This document shows, piece by piece, positions 35,368-43,708 of a DNA stretch of 64,000 nt. The first letter of the stretch is position 1. Every line of letters begins with the position of its first letter. Below the pieces are notes generated by a model, which worked only from the letters and a program-made list of their open reading frames with translations, had not been told where the DNA came from and made no database searches. The DNA comes from an uncultured Rhizobiaceae group bacterium (GTDB taxonomy: Bacteria > Pseudomonadota > Alphaproteobacteria > Rhizobiales > Rhizobiaceae): the NCBI GenBank assembly GCA_937930845.1, contig CALHBJ010000002.1:62001-126000 (forward strand), given 5' to 3'. The translations under genes were made by a program, and so were the position numbers.

Positions 35368-35502
35368 ATGAAGCGTACTTACCAGCCCAGCCGACTTGTT
35401 CGCAAACGCCGCCACGGCTTCCGTTCACGCATGTCCACTCCCGGTGGCCGCCGTGTCATTGCACGCCGCCGCACCCATGGTCGCAAGAAGCTGTCTGCCT
35501 GA
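35368..35502 (+). CDS. rpmH: 50S ribosomal protein L34
   Basis: Ribosomal protein of 44 residues, beginning [20 protein letters not shown] and ending THGRKKLSA. This is a full-length, highly basic L34 that binds 23S rRNA in the large subunit. It is the first gene of the conserved rpmH-rnpA-yidC operon and is preceded by the promoter at 35124-35152. The gene is too short for many ORF filters but is certain from the sequence. Confidence 0.98.
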   Translation: MKRTYQPSRLVRKRRHGFRSRMSTPGGRRVIARRRTHGRKKLSA

Positions 35503-35584
35503 TTGCATTGCCGCATCCCGGGCATCAGGCCTGAGTGCTGGCCTCGGCAGCTTAGTCGACGAATTGTCACTCAAAGGGCACATA

Positions 35585-36091
35585 TTGCTCGCGACACGTC
35601 TTAAGAAACGTCAGGATTTTGTGCGCGCCCGTCAGGGCGTGCGGCACCATTGCGATTACTTTGTATTGCAATTGCGCGCCCGGTCCGATTGCGAAGTCTC
35701 ATCCGCCGCTGTGGGACCAGGGGCAAGAATTGGGTTCACGGTCACTAAGAAAATTGGTAATGCGGTTGAGCGCAATCGCATCAAACGCCGGCTTCGCGAA
35801 GCATTGCGCCTAAAGCCATTGCCTGCAGATGCCGACAATTGTGACGCTGTGTTGATCGCCCGCCGCGAAGTGCTCAACGTACCATTTGATGATTTGCAGC
35901 AACAGATTGAACGGGCATTTGCGCGCGGATTGGCTAAACTTGAACGTGCTTCAGGCGACAAAAGCGCCATAAAAGCGGGCCGAACCGCCGATGCTGCAAA
36001 ACACCGTGTTGCAAAAAACAAACCTTCGGGGCAGAAACGCGCATCACATGCCGGTTCTGACGAAAATCCCGACAAGGTGACACGCAAGTAA
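35585..36091 (+). CDS. rnpA: Ribonuclease P protein component
   Basis: Protein cofactor of RNase P, which trims the 5' ends of tRNAs. The RNR signature KKIGNAVERNRIKRRLREA is intact. The length is 168 residues from a TTG at 35585, which has AAAGGG seven bases upstream and gives MLATRLKKRQDF, a normal RnpA opening. The upstream open frame would run back through rpmH in another frame and is not credible. The C-terminal 45 residues form a Lys/Arg-rich tail longer than in most homologues. Confidence 0.93.
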   Translation: MLATRLKKRQDFVRARQGVRHHCDYFVLQLRARSDCEVSSAAVGPGARIGFTVTKKIGNAVERNRIKRRLREALRLKPLPADADNCDAVLIARREVLNVPFDDLQQQIERAFARGLAKLERASGDKSAIKAGRTADAAKHRVAKNKPSGQKRASHAGSDENPDKVTRK

Positions 36092-36200
36092 AAATACCAA
36101 ACTGGAAATAACACAGCAACGGACAACGCCACACGCGGGGGCTGACCTGCTCAGGCTCCACTTACATTCCTGCGATTAACGACGGACCGGACATTCTTTC

Positions 36201-38009
36201 ATGGAAAACCAACGTAATTTTCTTCTTGCAGCCGTTTTGTCCCTGGGCGTGGTATTTTTGTGGCAATTGTTCATTATCAATCCAAGGCTTGAGCAGGAGC
36301 GGCTGAATGCCGAACGCGCTGCTGTCAATGCACCGGCCACCCCAGGAGCGGCAACGCCAGGTGCCGCCACGCCCGGAGTTCCCGCAGCATCCAATGCGCC
36401 CAGTGGAGCCAGTGCGGTTCCCGGCGCCACAGCCCAGCCCGTATTGCCAGAAAAACAAACGCCACGCATCCAGCTAAGTTCGGAGCGTTTGGAAGGTTCG
36501 ATCAATTTGCGCGGCGCGCGCATCGATGATCTGCGTTTGCGTGAATATCGCGAAGAGGCAGATGACAACAGCCCCCTCATTCAACTGTTGCATCCGGTTC
36601 AGGATGAGAACGCATATTTCGCAGAGCTTGGATTTTCCCCTGATGCGGCACTTGGCGATCTTCCAGGACCGACAACCATCTGGACACAGATTGGCTCCGG
36701 CGAATTGACACCAACAACTCCAGTTACGCTGGAATTCAAGAACGCCAATGGCCTCACATTCCTGCGCACGATTGCGGTGGACACCGATTACATGTTCACC
36801 ATCACCGATAAGGTGACAAACAGCGCTGCCGCGCCCGTGGCGATCAAACCCTATGGCCGCATCACACGCTACGGAAAGCCGGAAACTGCGGGCATTTATG
36901 TTCTGCATGAAGGTCTCATCGGTTCTGTGGGCGAACAGGGTCTCGACGAGATCGATTATGATGAAGTGGAAGATGATGGCCCTGTCACCAAGGAAAAGGC
37001 CGAAAAGGGCTGGCTTGGCATCACCGACAAATACTGGGCAACGGCGCTGGTGCCCGGTCAAACATTCACCGCCCATTACAGCTATTTCAATCAATTGCGC
37101 CCGTTTTACCAGGCCGACTATTTGGGGGATCCGGTTCAGATTGCCGCTGGTGGCGAAACAACCATCACAAACCAGGTTTTTGCAGGCGCTAAAAAAGTCG
37201 ACATCATCGACAAATATGAAGCCGAAAATGCGATCCCGTTGTTCTCCAACCTGATTGACTGGGGCTGGTTCTACTTCCTGACGAAGCCGCTTTTCGCCCT
37301 GATGAACTGGGTATTTAACCTGGTGGGCAATTTTGGCGTTACGATTTTGATTGTTACCGTTTTGATCAAAATCGTCTTTTTCCCGCTTGCCAACAAATCC
37401 TATGCATCCATGGCCAATATGAAAAAGATGCAACCGGAAATGGCGGCCATTCGCGAACGCTTTTCTGATGACCGGCAGGCCCAGCAAAAAGCCATGATGG
37501 AGCTGTACAAGAAGGAAAAGATCAATCCGGCTGCGGGCTGTTGGCCCGTATTGATCCAGATCCCGGTATTCTTCGCCCTCTATAAGGTTATCTATGTAAC
37601 CATCGAAATGCGCCATGCGCCGTTCTTTGGCTGGATTCAGGATTTGTCAGCTCCCGATCCCACATCCTTCCTCAATCTGTTTGGCCTGTTGCCTTACGAA
37701 AGCCCCGCGTTCCTGGCCATTTTGGCGGTCGGTGTGTGGCCATTGATCATGGGCATCACCATGTTTATTCAAATGCAGATGAACCCGGCCCCGCCGGACC
37801 CCACCCAGCAGATGATCTTCAAATGGATGCCGGTCATCTTCACCTTTATGCTGGCCACATTCCCGGCTGGCCTTGTGATCTACTGGGCATGGAACAACTT
37901 CCTCTCCATCCTGCAACAGGGCGCGATTATGAAACGCCAGGGTGCCAAGATCGAGCTTTGGGACAATCTCAAATCGATGTTCGCCAAAAAGGGCGAGGCC
38001 GAAAGCTGA
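36201..38009 (+). CDS. yidC: YidC membrane protein insertase
   Basis: Inner-membrane insertase of 602 residues that inserts and folds membrane proteins with or without SecYEG. It has an N-terminal helix (FLLAAVLSLGVVFLWQLF), a low-complexity ATPGA-repeat linker and a large periplasmic beta domain. The conserved five-helix core follows (LFALMNWVFNLVGNFGVTIL, PVLIQIPVFFALYKVIYVTIEMRHAPFFGW, FPAGLVIYWAWNN). In rhizobia engB and argB usually follow; here a DUF3095 gene follows after a strong stem-loop, and argB lies 15 kb away. Confidence 0.97.
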   Translation: MENQRNFLLAAVLSLGVVFLWQLFIINPRLEQERLNAERAAVNAPATPGAATPGAATPGVPAASNAPSGASAVPGATAQPVLPEKQTPRIQLSSERLEGSINLRGARIDDLRLREYREEADDNSPLIQLLHPVQDENAYFAELGFSPDAALGDLPGPTTIWTQIGSGELTPTTPVTLEFKNANGLTFLRTIAVDTDYMFTITDKVTNSAAAPVAIKPYGRITRYGKPETAGIYVLHEGLIGSVGEQGLDEIDYDEVEDDGPVTKEKAEKGWLGITDKYWATALVPGQTFTAHYSYFNQLRPFYQADYLGDPVQIAAGGETTITNQVFAGAKKVDIIDKYEAENAIPLFSNLIDWGWFYFLTKPLFALMNWVFNLVGNFGVTILIVTVLIKIVFFPLANKSYASMANMKKMQPEMAAIRERFSDDRQAQQKAMMELYKKEKINPAAGCWPVLIQIPVFFALYKVIYVTIEMRHAPFFGWIQDLSAPDPTSFLNLFGLLPYESPAFLAILAVGVWPLIMGITMFIQMQMNPAPPDPTQQMIFKWMPVIFTFMLATFPAGLVIYWAWNNFLSILQQGAIMKRQGAKIELWDNLKSMFAKKGEAES

Positions 38010-38034
38010 CCCTCAACGCGGTTGTGACTTGAAA

Positions 38035-38082
38035 CTTTTGGGTGCCCGGTGCGTAACTGATCATCGAATGCGCACCCAAAAG
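38035..38082 (+). terminator. Stem-loop between yidC and the DUF3095 gene
   Basis: CTTTTGGGTGC (38035-38045) and GCACCCAAAAG (38072-38082) form a perfect 11-bp stem around a 26-nt loop, extendable with mismatches. There is no T-run, so it may be a processing or rho-linked 3' structure of yidC. It may instead control the DUF3095 gene, whose ATG is only 16 nt away. Confidence 0.5.
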
Positions 38083-38098
38083 GTTCGAACTGTGACCC

Positions 38099-39238
38099 AT
38101 GACGACTTCTTTCTATGAAAGTCTGCCGCTTCACACCGATTTCGATGAAATGGCGGATGGTGCGTCTTATGTGCCCTTGCCCGCAGACTGGATCATTGGT
38201 GTCTCGGACATTGTGGGCTCCACAGCCCAGATAGAAGCGGGAAATTACAAGACTGTAAATACGGTCGGTGCAGCTGTAATTTCGGCTCTGATCAACACGT
38301 TCCAGGGATCTCAATTTCCGTTTGTTTTTGGCGGAGATGGCGCTGCATTTGGCCTGCCGCCAGAGCATGGTCCCAGGGCGCGCCAGGCGCTTGCCGCCGT
38401 GAGCCGCTGGGCGCTGGACGAGTTCAATATTGAACTGCGCACCGCCATTGTACCCTTAGGTGAGATAAGGCAGGCCGGACTGGAAGTTGCCGTTGCCCGT
38501 TTTGAACCCAGTGACGGTATCGACTATGCCATGTTCACCGGTGGTGGGGTTGCCTGGGCAGAAAGTCAGATGAAAGATGGACGATATCTGGTTGAAATGG
38601 CCCCGCAAGGAACATTGCCCGATCTTACGGGCCTGTCTTGCAGATGGACCCCCATCGACCCGGACAAGGGCACGATCCTGTGCGTCCTCATTCAGCCAAA
38701 TGCCAATGCTGCTCCGGACAAGGTGGCAAAAATCATGCATCAGGTATTGCGCATTACCGACCGACTGGAGAGATCGGGCCATCCCGTTGCAGCTTCCGGG
38801 CCCGGCTATGCCTGGCCACCTTCCGGTCTCGACCTGGAGGCACGGGCAACCCACGGCAAGAGCCCTTTGTGGATCCGCAAGCTTCAGCTTTTGTGGGAAA
38901 CCTTTGTCGCTTTGATATTCTTCCGTTTTCAACTCAGCGTTGGTGGATTTGACGCCAATCATTACGTGGAAACCGCCAGGCGCAATTCTGATTTTCGAAA
39001 ATTCGATGACGGTTTGAAAATGACCCTGAACTGCGATGTGCAGACGGTGGCCGAATTAAAAAAACTGCTCGACCAGGCCCAAACGGAAAATCTCATTATC
39101 TATGGCATGGTTGAACAAAAGTCGGCATTGATGACCTGCATCGTCCCTTCCATCACCCAGGACGACCATATTCACTTCATCGATGGTGCCCAGGGAGGCT
39201 ACGCGGAAGCTGCCAAGCAGATCAAAGCCGCCGCGTAA
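38099..39238 (+). CDS. DUF3095 domain protein
   Basis: Cytoplasmic protein of 379 residues that matches the DUF3095 family. [25 protein letters not shown] and [10 protein letters not shown] resemble the beta-hairpin and metal-binding segments of class III nucleotide cyclases (an Asp after VSD, then GGDG). A nucleotide-binding or cyclase-like fold is therefore possible. Whether it makes a cyclic nucleotide is unknown. A hydrophobic stretch near residues 260-280 ([16 protein letters not shown]) is present. Its ribosome site is weak (TGTGACCC before the ATG) and may be masked by the stem-loop upstream. Confidence 0.8.
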   Translation: MTTSFYESLPLHTDFDEMADGASYVPLPADWIIGVSDIVGSTAQIEAGNYKTVNTVGAAVISALINTFQGSQFPFVFGGDGAAFGLPPEHGPRARQALAAVSRWALDEFNIELRTAIVPLGEIRQAGLEVAVARFEPSDGIDYAMFTGGGVAWAESQMKDGRYLVEMAPQGTLPDLTGLSCRWTPIDPDKGTILCVLIQPNANAAPDKVAKIMHQVLRITDRLERSGHPVAASGPGYAWPPSGLDLEARATHGKSPLWIRKLQLLWETFVALIFFRFQLSVGGFDANHYVETARRNSDFRKFDDGLKMTLNCDVQTVAELKKLLDQAQTENLIIYGMVEQKSALMTCIVPSITQDDHIHFIDGAQGGYAEAAKQIKAAA

Positions 39239-39253
39239 CCGCGATAATCCGTC

Positions 39254-39290
39254 ACATAAGCATTTCTTTATGTTCTTGCCGGATCGGCAA
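39254..39290 (+). promoter_or_regulatory. Two tandem hairpins upstream of ahcY
   Basis: ACATAA/TTATGT (39254-39273, 8-nt loop) is followed after 2 nt by TTGCCG-GAT-CGGCAA (39276-39290). Both stems are perfect. They lie in the 160-nt gap before ahcY, 16 nt after the DUF3095 stop. The T content after the second stem is low, so they are a weak terminator or a leader element. They do not resemble the known SAH riboswitch by eye. Confidence 0.4.
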
Positions 39291-39398
39291 TTTCCTGTTA
39301 CTTGCCCCCAAATCCGACGCGGTGTCGCCTTCGTGGCCTGCGTTGACCTCCCATTGGACTTTCATAACTGCACCTTCGCAAGGAAGAGGACGCTTCGC

Positions 39399-40793
39399 AT
39401 GGCCGAACAAGACTATATCGTCAAAGACATATCCCTGGCCGAGTTCGGCCGCAAGGAACTGGATATCGCTGAAACTGAAATGCCGGGCCTGATGTCTCTG
39501 CGCGAAGAATTTGGCGACAGCAAACCGCTCAAGGGTGCCCGCATCGTTGGTTCCCTGCACATGACCATCCAAACAGCCGTGTTGATCGAAACGCTCAATG
39601 CACTGGGTGCCGATGTGCGTTGGGCATCATGCAACATCTATTCAACACAAGATCATGCCGCTGCCGCGATCGCTGCTGGCGGCACACCGGTATTCGCCAT
39701 CAAGGGTCAGTCGCTGGAAGAGCATTGGGATTATCTCGACAAGTCATTCCTGTTTGAAGATGGTCCAAACATGATCCTCGACGATGGCGGCGATGCCACA
39801 CTCTATGTGCTTTATGGCGCGCGGGTGGAAGCCGGTGAAACCGAACTGATCGAAGGTCCGACTTCCGAAGAAGAAGAAGCAATCTTCGCACAGATCAAGA
39901 AGCGTATGAAAGCAAGCCCGGGTTGGTTCACGAAAGTGCGTGACCAGATCAAAGGCGTGTCGGAAGAAACCACCACGGGTGTTCACCGTCTTTATCAATT
40001 GATGGAACAGGGCCAGTTGCCATTCCCGGCCATCAATGTGAATGACTCGGTCACCAAGTCGAAATTTGACAACAAATATGGTTGTAAGGAATCCCTGGTT
40101 GACGGTATCCGCCGTGCAACCGACACAATGCTTGCCGGTAAGACCGCAGTTGTTTGCGGTTATGGAGATGTGGGCAAAGGGTCCGCAGCTTCGCTCCAGG
40201 GCGCAGGTGCCCGTGTGAAAGTGACGGAAATCGATCCCATCTGCGCACTGCAGGCGGCGATGGATGGTTTCGAAGTCACCACACTGGAAGACACGGTCAA
40301 GGATGCCGACATCTTCATCACCACAACCGGCAACAAGGACATTATCCGCATCGAGCATATGCGCGAGATGAAGGATATGGCGATTGTTGGCAATATTGGT
40401 CACTTCGACAATGAAATTCAGGTCGCCAATCTGCGCAATCTGAAAACCACCAATATCAAAGACCAGGTAGACATGTACGAAATGCCAAGCGGCAACCGCA
40501 TGATCCTGCTCTCCCAGGGTCGCCTGCTCAACCTCGGCAATGCCACCGGCCACCCCTCCTTCGTCATGTCAGCTTCTTTCACCAACCAGGTTCTGGCCCA
40601 AATCGAGCTTTGGACTAAGGCGGAAGAGTATCAAAATGAAGTCTACATCCTGCCCAAACATCTTGATGAAAAAGTCGCCCGTCTGCATTTGGAGAAAATC
40701 GGCGTCAAGCTGACCGAACTCTCAAAGGAACAGGCGGATTATATCGGCGTGAAAACCGATGGACCTTATAAGCCAGAACATTATCGCTACTAG
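39399..40793 (+). CDS. ahcY: Adenosylhomocysteinase
   Basis: Hydrolyses S-adenosylhomocysteine to adenosine and homocysteine in the activated methyl cycle, using bound NAD. It has 464 residues. [20 protein letters not shown], the NAD-binding [15 protein letters not shown], and the C-terminal [23 protein letters not shown]-type tail (here [11 protein letters not shown] ending in HYRY) are diagnostic. The start is ATG 39399 behind AAGGAAGAGGA, one of the strongest ribosome sites in the window. It is followed by a non-coding gap and divL, an order shared with rhizobia. Confidence 0.97.
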   Translation: MAEQDYIVKDISLAEFGRKELDIAETEMPGLMSLREEFGDSKPLKGARIVGSLHMTIQTAVLIETLNALGADVRWASCNIYSTQDHAAAAIAAGGTPVFAIKGQSLEEHWDYLDKSFLFEDGPNMILDDGGDATLYVLYGARVEAGETELIEGPTSEEEEAIFAQIKKRMKASPGWFTKVRDQIKGVSEETTTGVHRLYQLMEQGQLPFPAINVNDSVTKSKFDNKYGCKESLVDGIRRATDTMLAGKTAVVCGYGDVGKGSAASLQGAGARVKVTEIDPICALQAAMDGFEVTTLEDTVKDADIFITTTGNKDIIRIEHMREMKDMAIVGNIGHFDNEIQVANLRNLKTTNIKDQVDMYEMPSGNRMILLSQGRLLNLGNATGHPSFVMSASFTNQVLAQIELWTKAEEYQNEVYILPKHLDEKVARLHLEKIGVKLTELSKEQADYIGVKTDGPYKPEHYRY

Positions 40794-40810
40794 GCCGGAA
40801 AATAGGGCCC

Positions 40811-40845
40811 TTAATCCTGCAACAGTTCAACACCTGCAGGATTAA
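40811..40845 (+). terminator. Perfect 11-bp inverted repeat after ahcY
   Basis: TTAATCCTGCA (40811-40821) and TGCAGGATTAA (40835-40845) form a perfect stem with a 13-nt loop, 18 nt after the ahcY stop. No T-run follows, so it is more likely a 3' stabiliser or rho-dependent element than a classical terminator. The 303-nt gap 40794-41096 contains this stem and the CtrA-like motif but no credible gene. Confidence 0.55.
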
Positions 40846-40875
40846 CCCCTGAAACCACCGGTCTGGAAGGATTTG

Positions 40876-40890
40876 TTAACCTTCTGGTAA
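40876..40890 (+). promoter_or_regulatory. CtrA-like site upstream of divL
   Basis: TTAACCTTCTGGTAA fits TTAA-N7-TTAA with one mismatch. It lies 207 nt before the divL start. DivL acts upstream of CtrA in the cell-cycle pathway, so feedback control is plausible, but the site was found by eye. Confidence 0.35.
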
Positions 40891-41096
40891 TCATGGCGGC
40901 CTAGTCCGGTTATGTATGTATTTCACATGCAACACCGGCCTGGGCCGTTTTGCCATTTGGCCCAGATTGCGGGTCGCACGCTAGGCGGCGCTGGGTTAGA
41001 TTGTAGCGAATCACGTGACGTATTGCGCCACCGTGCTCAGCTGTTTTTCAGGCTCACCTTGTTTTTCGTCAGGGCCGCAACAAGGGATCCAACCAG

Positions 41097-43694
41097 ATGA
41101 AATTGCCGGTGACATCCGCATTTCCAGGATCTCCTATCAAGCGCTCCGTATCGCTTTTAAATATGGCCCTTGCCTCCCTGTTAATTGCTTGCATGCATTC
41201 GTCCGCCGCCCATGCGGAACAGGCAAATTTGCCCGGCGGATTGGAGGATTTTCTTCCCTCCATGGAAGTCGCCAATAATTACATCATGTTGATAATCTTC
41301 ATGGGTGCCTTCGCTTTTGCCATGTGGTCGGCCACCTGGCTGATACGCGAGCGGCGCAGCCTGGATGAAAACTATCGGGCCCTGGCCCTGGAACATGCCG
41401 ATCTCAAGGCGCGCCACGAGCGGGCGCAGGCTCTCTTGAATGTGCCGGACCAGCGCATTGTGATCTGGACATCGCGGGACCAGCCGCCGTTGTGCCGCGG
41501 TACTTTGCCGGCAAACACAGCCGCGCCTGAAGATGGGCAAGCCTTCATTGCCTTTGGAACCTGGATGACACCGGTAAGTGCCCAGGGGTTTGAACATGCA
41601 GTTGTGCGCTTGCGGGAAAGAGCAGAGGCGTTTGATCTGACCGTTGAAACACGCAATGGTTCGGTTATCGAAGTTCAGGGGCGCGCATCCGGCAGCCACG
41701 CATTTGTGCGTTTCATCAGCCTGTCCGGCGACCGTGCGGCGCTCGCCACGTTGGAAAGCCAGCACACACGGCTGCTGCAAACCACGGACACCATGAAGTT
41801 CTTGCTCGAAGCGGTGCCGTTTCCAGTCTGGCTGCGGGATGAAGAGGGTGTGCTGACCTGGGCCAATGGGGCTTATGTCACAGCGGTTGATGGCGATTCG
41901 TCAGATACCGTTATTGATGCCAACACCCAATTGCTTGATTCCAGCGAGCGCAGTGCCCTTCAGGCCAGCCACCAGAAAAAGGCCGACAGCACGGCCGGAA
42001 GCGAAAAATCGCCCGACACGTCCCAGCATGTCAGCCAGGTACGCCAGCGACTTCCCGCCACCATTGGCCGGGATCGCCGTATGATGGATGTATCAGAGGT
42101 CACCTATGCTGGCGGGTCTGCAGGCCTGGCCGTTGATATGAGCGAAGTTGAAGAGGTGCAGGCCAATTTGCGCCGGACGCTGGAAAGCCATGCCCAGACA
42201 ATGAACCAGCTCGCTACTGCAGTCGCCATATTTGACGAACGCCGCCACCTCATCTTCCGCAATCAGGCGTTTGACACTCTGTGGCAAATTGAGGGTCAAA
42301 AACTCGAACAACAACCCGACAATGGCCAGTTGTTTGATGTGCTGCGCGATGCAGGGAAAATTGCCGAACAGCCGGATTGGTCAAAATGGCGCAATGGCCT
42401 GATGGAAGTATATTCGGCGACCCAGCCCCAGGAACACTGGTGGCACTTGCCCGATGGGCGCACATTGCGGGTGATTGCCAATCCCCACAAGCAGGGCGGG
42501 GTTACCTGGGTGTTTGAAAACATCACCGAACAGCTGGAAATGGAAAGCCGCTATATCGCGCTCACACAGGTTCAGGGCGAAACACTCGATCATCTGGTGG
42601 AAGCGATTGCGGTGTTTGCGCCCAATGGACGTTTGAAACTCTCCAACCCGTCCTTCCAAAAACTCTGGCAGCTTGAAGATGAGCAGGTGGCTGCTGACAC
42701 GCCCATCTCTGCCATCGCCGACCTGTGCCGACCCAATATGCTCAAGCCCGCCGTCTGGGATGATTTTGCAACCGGTATCACAGGCGTATCAGAACACCGC
42801 ACGTCCATGCAGGGCCGATTGGAAATGAATGATGGCTCTGTGGTGGATTATGCACTTGTGCCATTGCCAAACGGACAGGCCATGCTCAGCTTCGCCGATG
42901 TATCAGCCAGTGTAAATCTGGAAAGCACGTTGAAAGAGCGCAACGAAGCTCTGCAGGCTGCAGAGCGGTTGAAGAACGCATTTATCGAACACGTCTCCTA
43001 TGAATTCCGCGCACCGCTCACCAATATCAAAGGCTTTGCAGAAGTTCTGGAGCAACAAGCCTTTGGTCCGTTGAACGCAAAGCAAATCGAATATGTGGGG
43101 CACATCACGTCATCATCGAATGTCTTGCATTCACTGGTCGACAATCTGCTTGATCTTGCCACCGTGGATGCTGGAATCATGGAGCTGGATCTGCAGGTGC
43201 TGGAACTGCGTGATGTGGTCAATGTTGCCGCGCAAAGTGTTAAGGGCCAGTTGCGAGAAAGCGGCGTCAAACTGACCCTGCGCCATGCACGGGCAAAGGG
43301 TGGCATGTCGTCAACCTTTATTGCCGATTCAACACGTGTCCAGCAGGTGCTGTTTAATTTGCTCAACAACGCCATAAGCTTCTCACCTGAGGGTGCAGAT
43401 ATCGTTCTTGAAAGCGAAATTACGCCGCAAGATATTGTGCTGCGGGTGCGTGATGCTGGCCCTGGAATTCCCGAAGAAGAGCGGGAAACGATTTTTGACC
43501 GATTCAGCTCGGGCAGCCAAAACGGCGGTCGGCGCGGCCCCGGTCTTGGGTTGGCCATTGCCCGTTCCCTGGTGGATTTGCATGGCGGCGAGCTTGGACT
43601 TGATGATACGGGCACCAATGGCAGTTGCTTTGTGTGTCGGTTCCCCAAACAGCCGCGAGAGGAAACCACCCCAGCGGCCCATGCGGCTCAATAG
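41097..43694 (+). CDS. divL: DivL-like pseudo-histidine kinase with PAS domains
   Basis: Protein of 865 residues. It has a hydrophobic N-terminus, a membrane helix at about residues 62-82, then three PAS-like regions (about 230-350, 365-480 and 490-605), a HisKA-type helix and a complete ATPase domain (NLLNNAISFSPEG, DAGPGIPEEE, GPGLGLAIA). The H-box reads EHVSYEFRAPLTNI, with Tyr635 where the phospho-acceptor His belongs. That is the hallmark of DivL, which controls CckA-CtrA and cell division in Caulobacter and rhizobia. Its place after ahcY and before tsaE supports the call. Confidence 0.88.
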   Translation: MKLPVTSAFPGSPIKRSVSLLNMALASLLIACMHSSAAHAEQANLPGGLEDFLPSMEVANNYIMLIIFMGAFAFAMWSATWLIRERRSLDENYRALALEHADLKARHERAQALLNVPDQRIVIWTSRDQPPLCRGTLPANTAAPEDGQAFIAFGTWMTPVSAQGFEHAVVRLRERAEAFDLTVETRNGSVIEVQGRASGSHAFVRFISLSGDRAALATLESQHTRLLQTTDTMKFLLEAVPFPVWLRDEEGVLTWANGAYVTAVDGDSSDTVIDANTQLLDSSERSALQASHQKKADSTAGSEKSPDTSQHVSQVRQRLPATIGRDRRMMDVSEVTYAGGSAGLAVDMSEVEEVQANLRRTLESHAQTMNQLATAVAIFDERRHLIFRNQAFDTLWQIEGQKLEQQPDNGQLFDVLRDAGKIAEQPDWSKWRNGLMEVYSATQPQEHWWHLPDGRTLRVIANPHKQGGVTWVFENITEQLEMESRYIALTQVQGETLDHLVEAIAVFAPNGRLKLSNPSFQKLWQLEDEQVAADTPISAIADLCRPNMLKPAVWDDFATGITGVSEHRTSMQGRLEMNDGSVVDYALVPLPNGQAMLSFADVSASVNLESTLKERNEALQAAERLKNAFIEHVSYEFRAPLTNIKGFAEVLEQQAFGPLNAKQIEYVGHITSSSNVLHSLVDNLLDLATVDAGIMELDLQVLELRDVVNVAAQSVKGQLRESGVKLTLRHARAKGGMSSTFIADSTRVQQVLFNLLNNAISFSPEGADIVLESEITPQDIVLRVRDAGPGIPEEERETIFDRFSSGSQNGGRRGPGLGLAIARSLVDLHGGELGLDDTGTNGSCFVCRFPKQPREETTPAAHAAQ

Positions 43695-43708
43695 GAAGTC
43701 GAGCGTCT

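Noticed and set aside
35290-35370. tRNA gene suggested by CCGGG-TTCAAGA-C-CCCGG
   Set aside because: No D-arm, anticodon arm or acceptor complement could be built upstream, and the 3' end runs into the rpmH start.
36320-36400. Repeat near the yidC N-terminus (ATPGA repeated three times)
   Set aside because: Codons differ between copies, so it is a normal low-complexity linker rather than a recent DNA repeat.
40912-41100. Plus-strand 62-residue ORF overlapping the divL start by ATGA
   Set aside because: No ribosome site and an unconserved-looking sequence rich in Arg, His and Phe. The overlap alone is not enough, though a leader peptide cannot be excluded.
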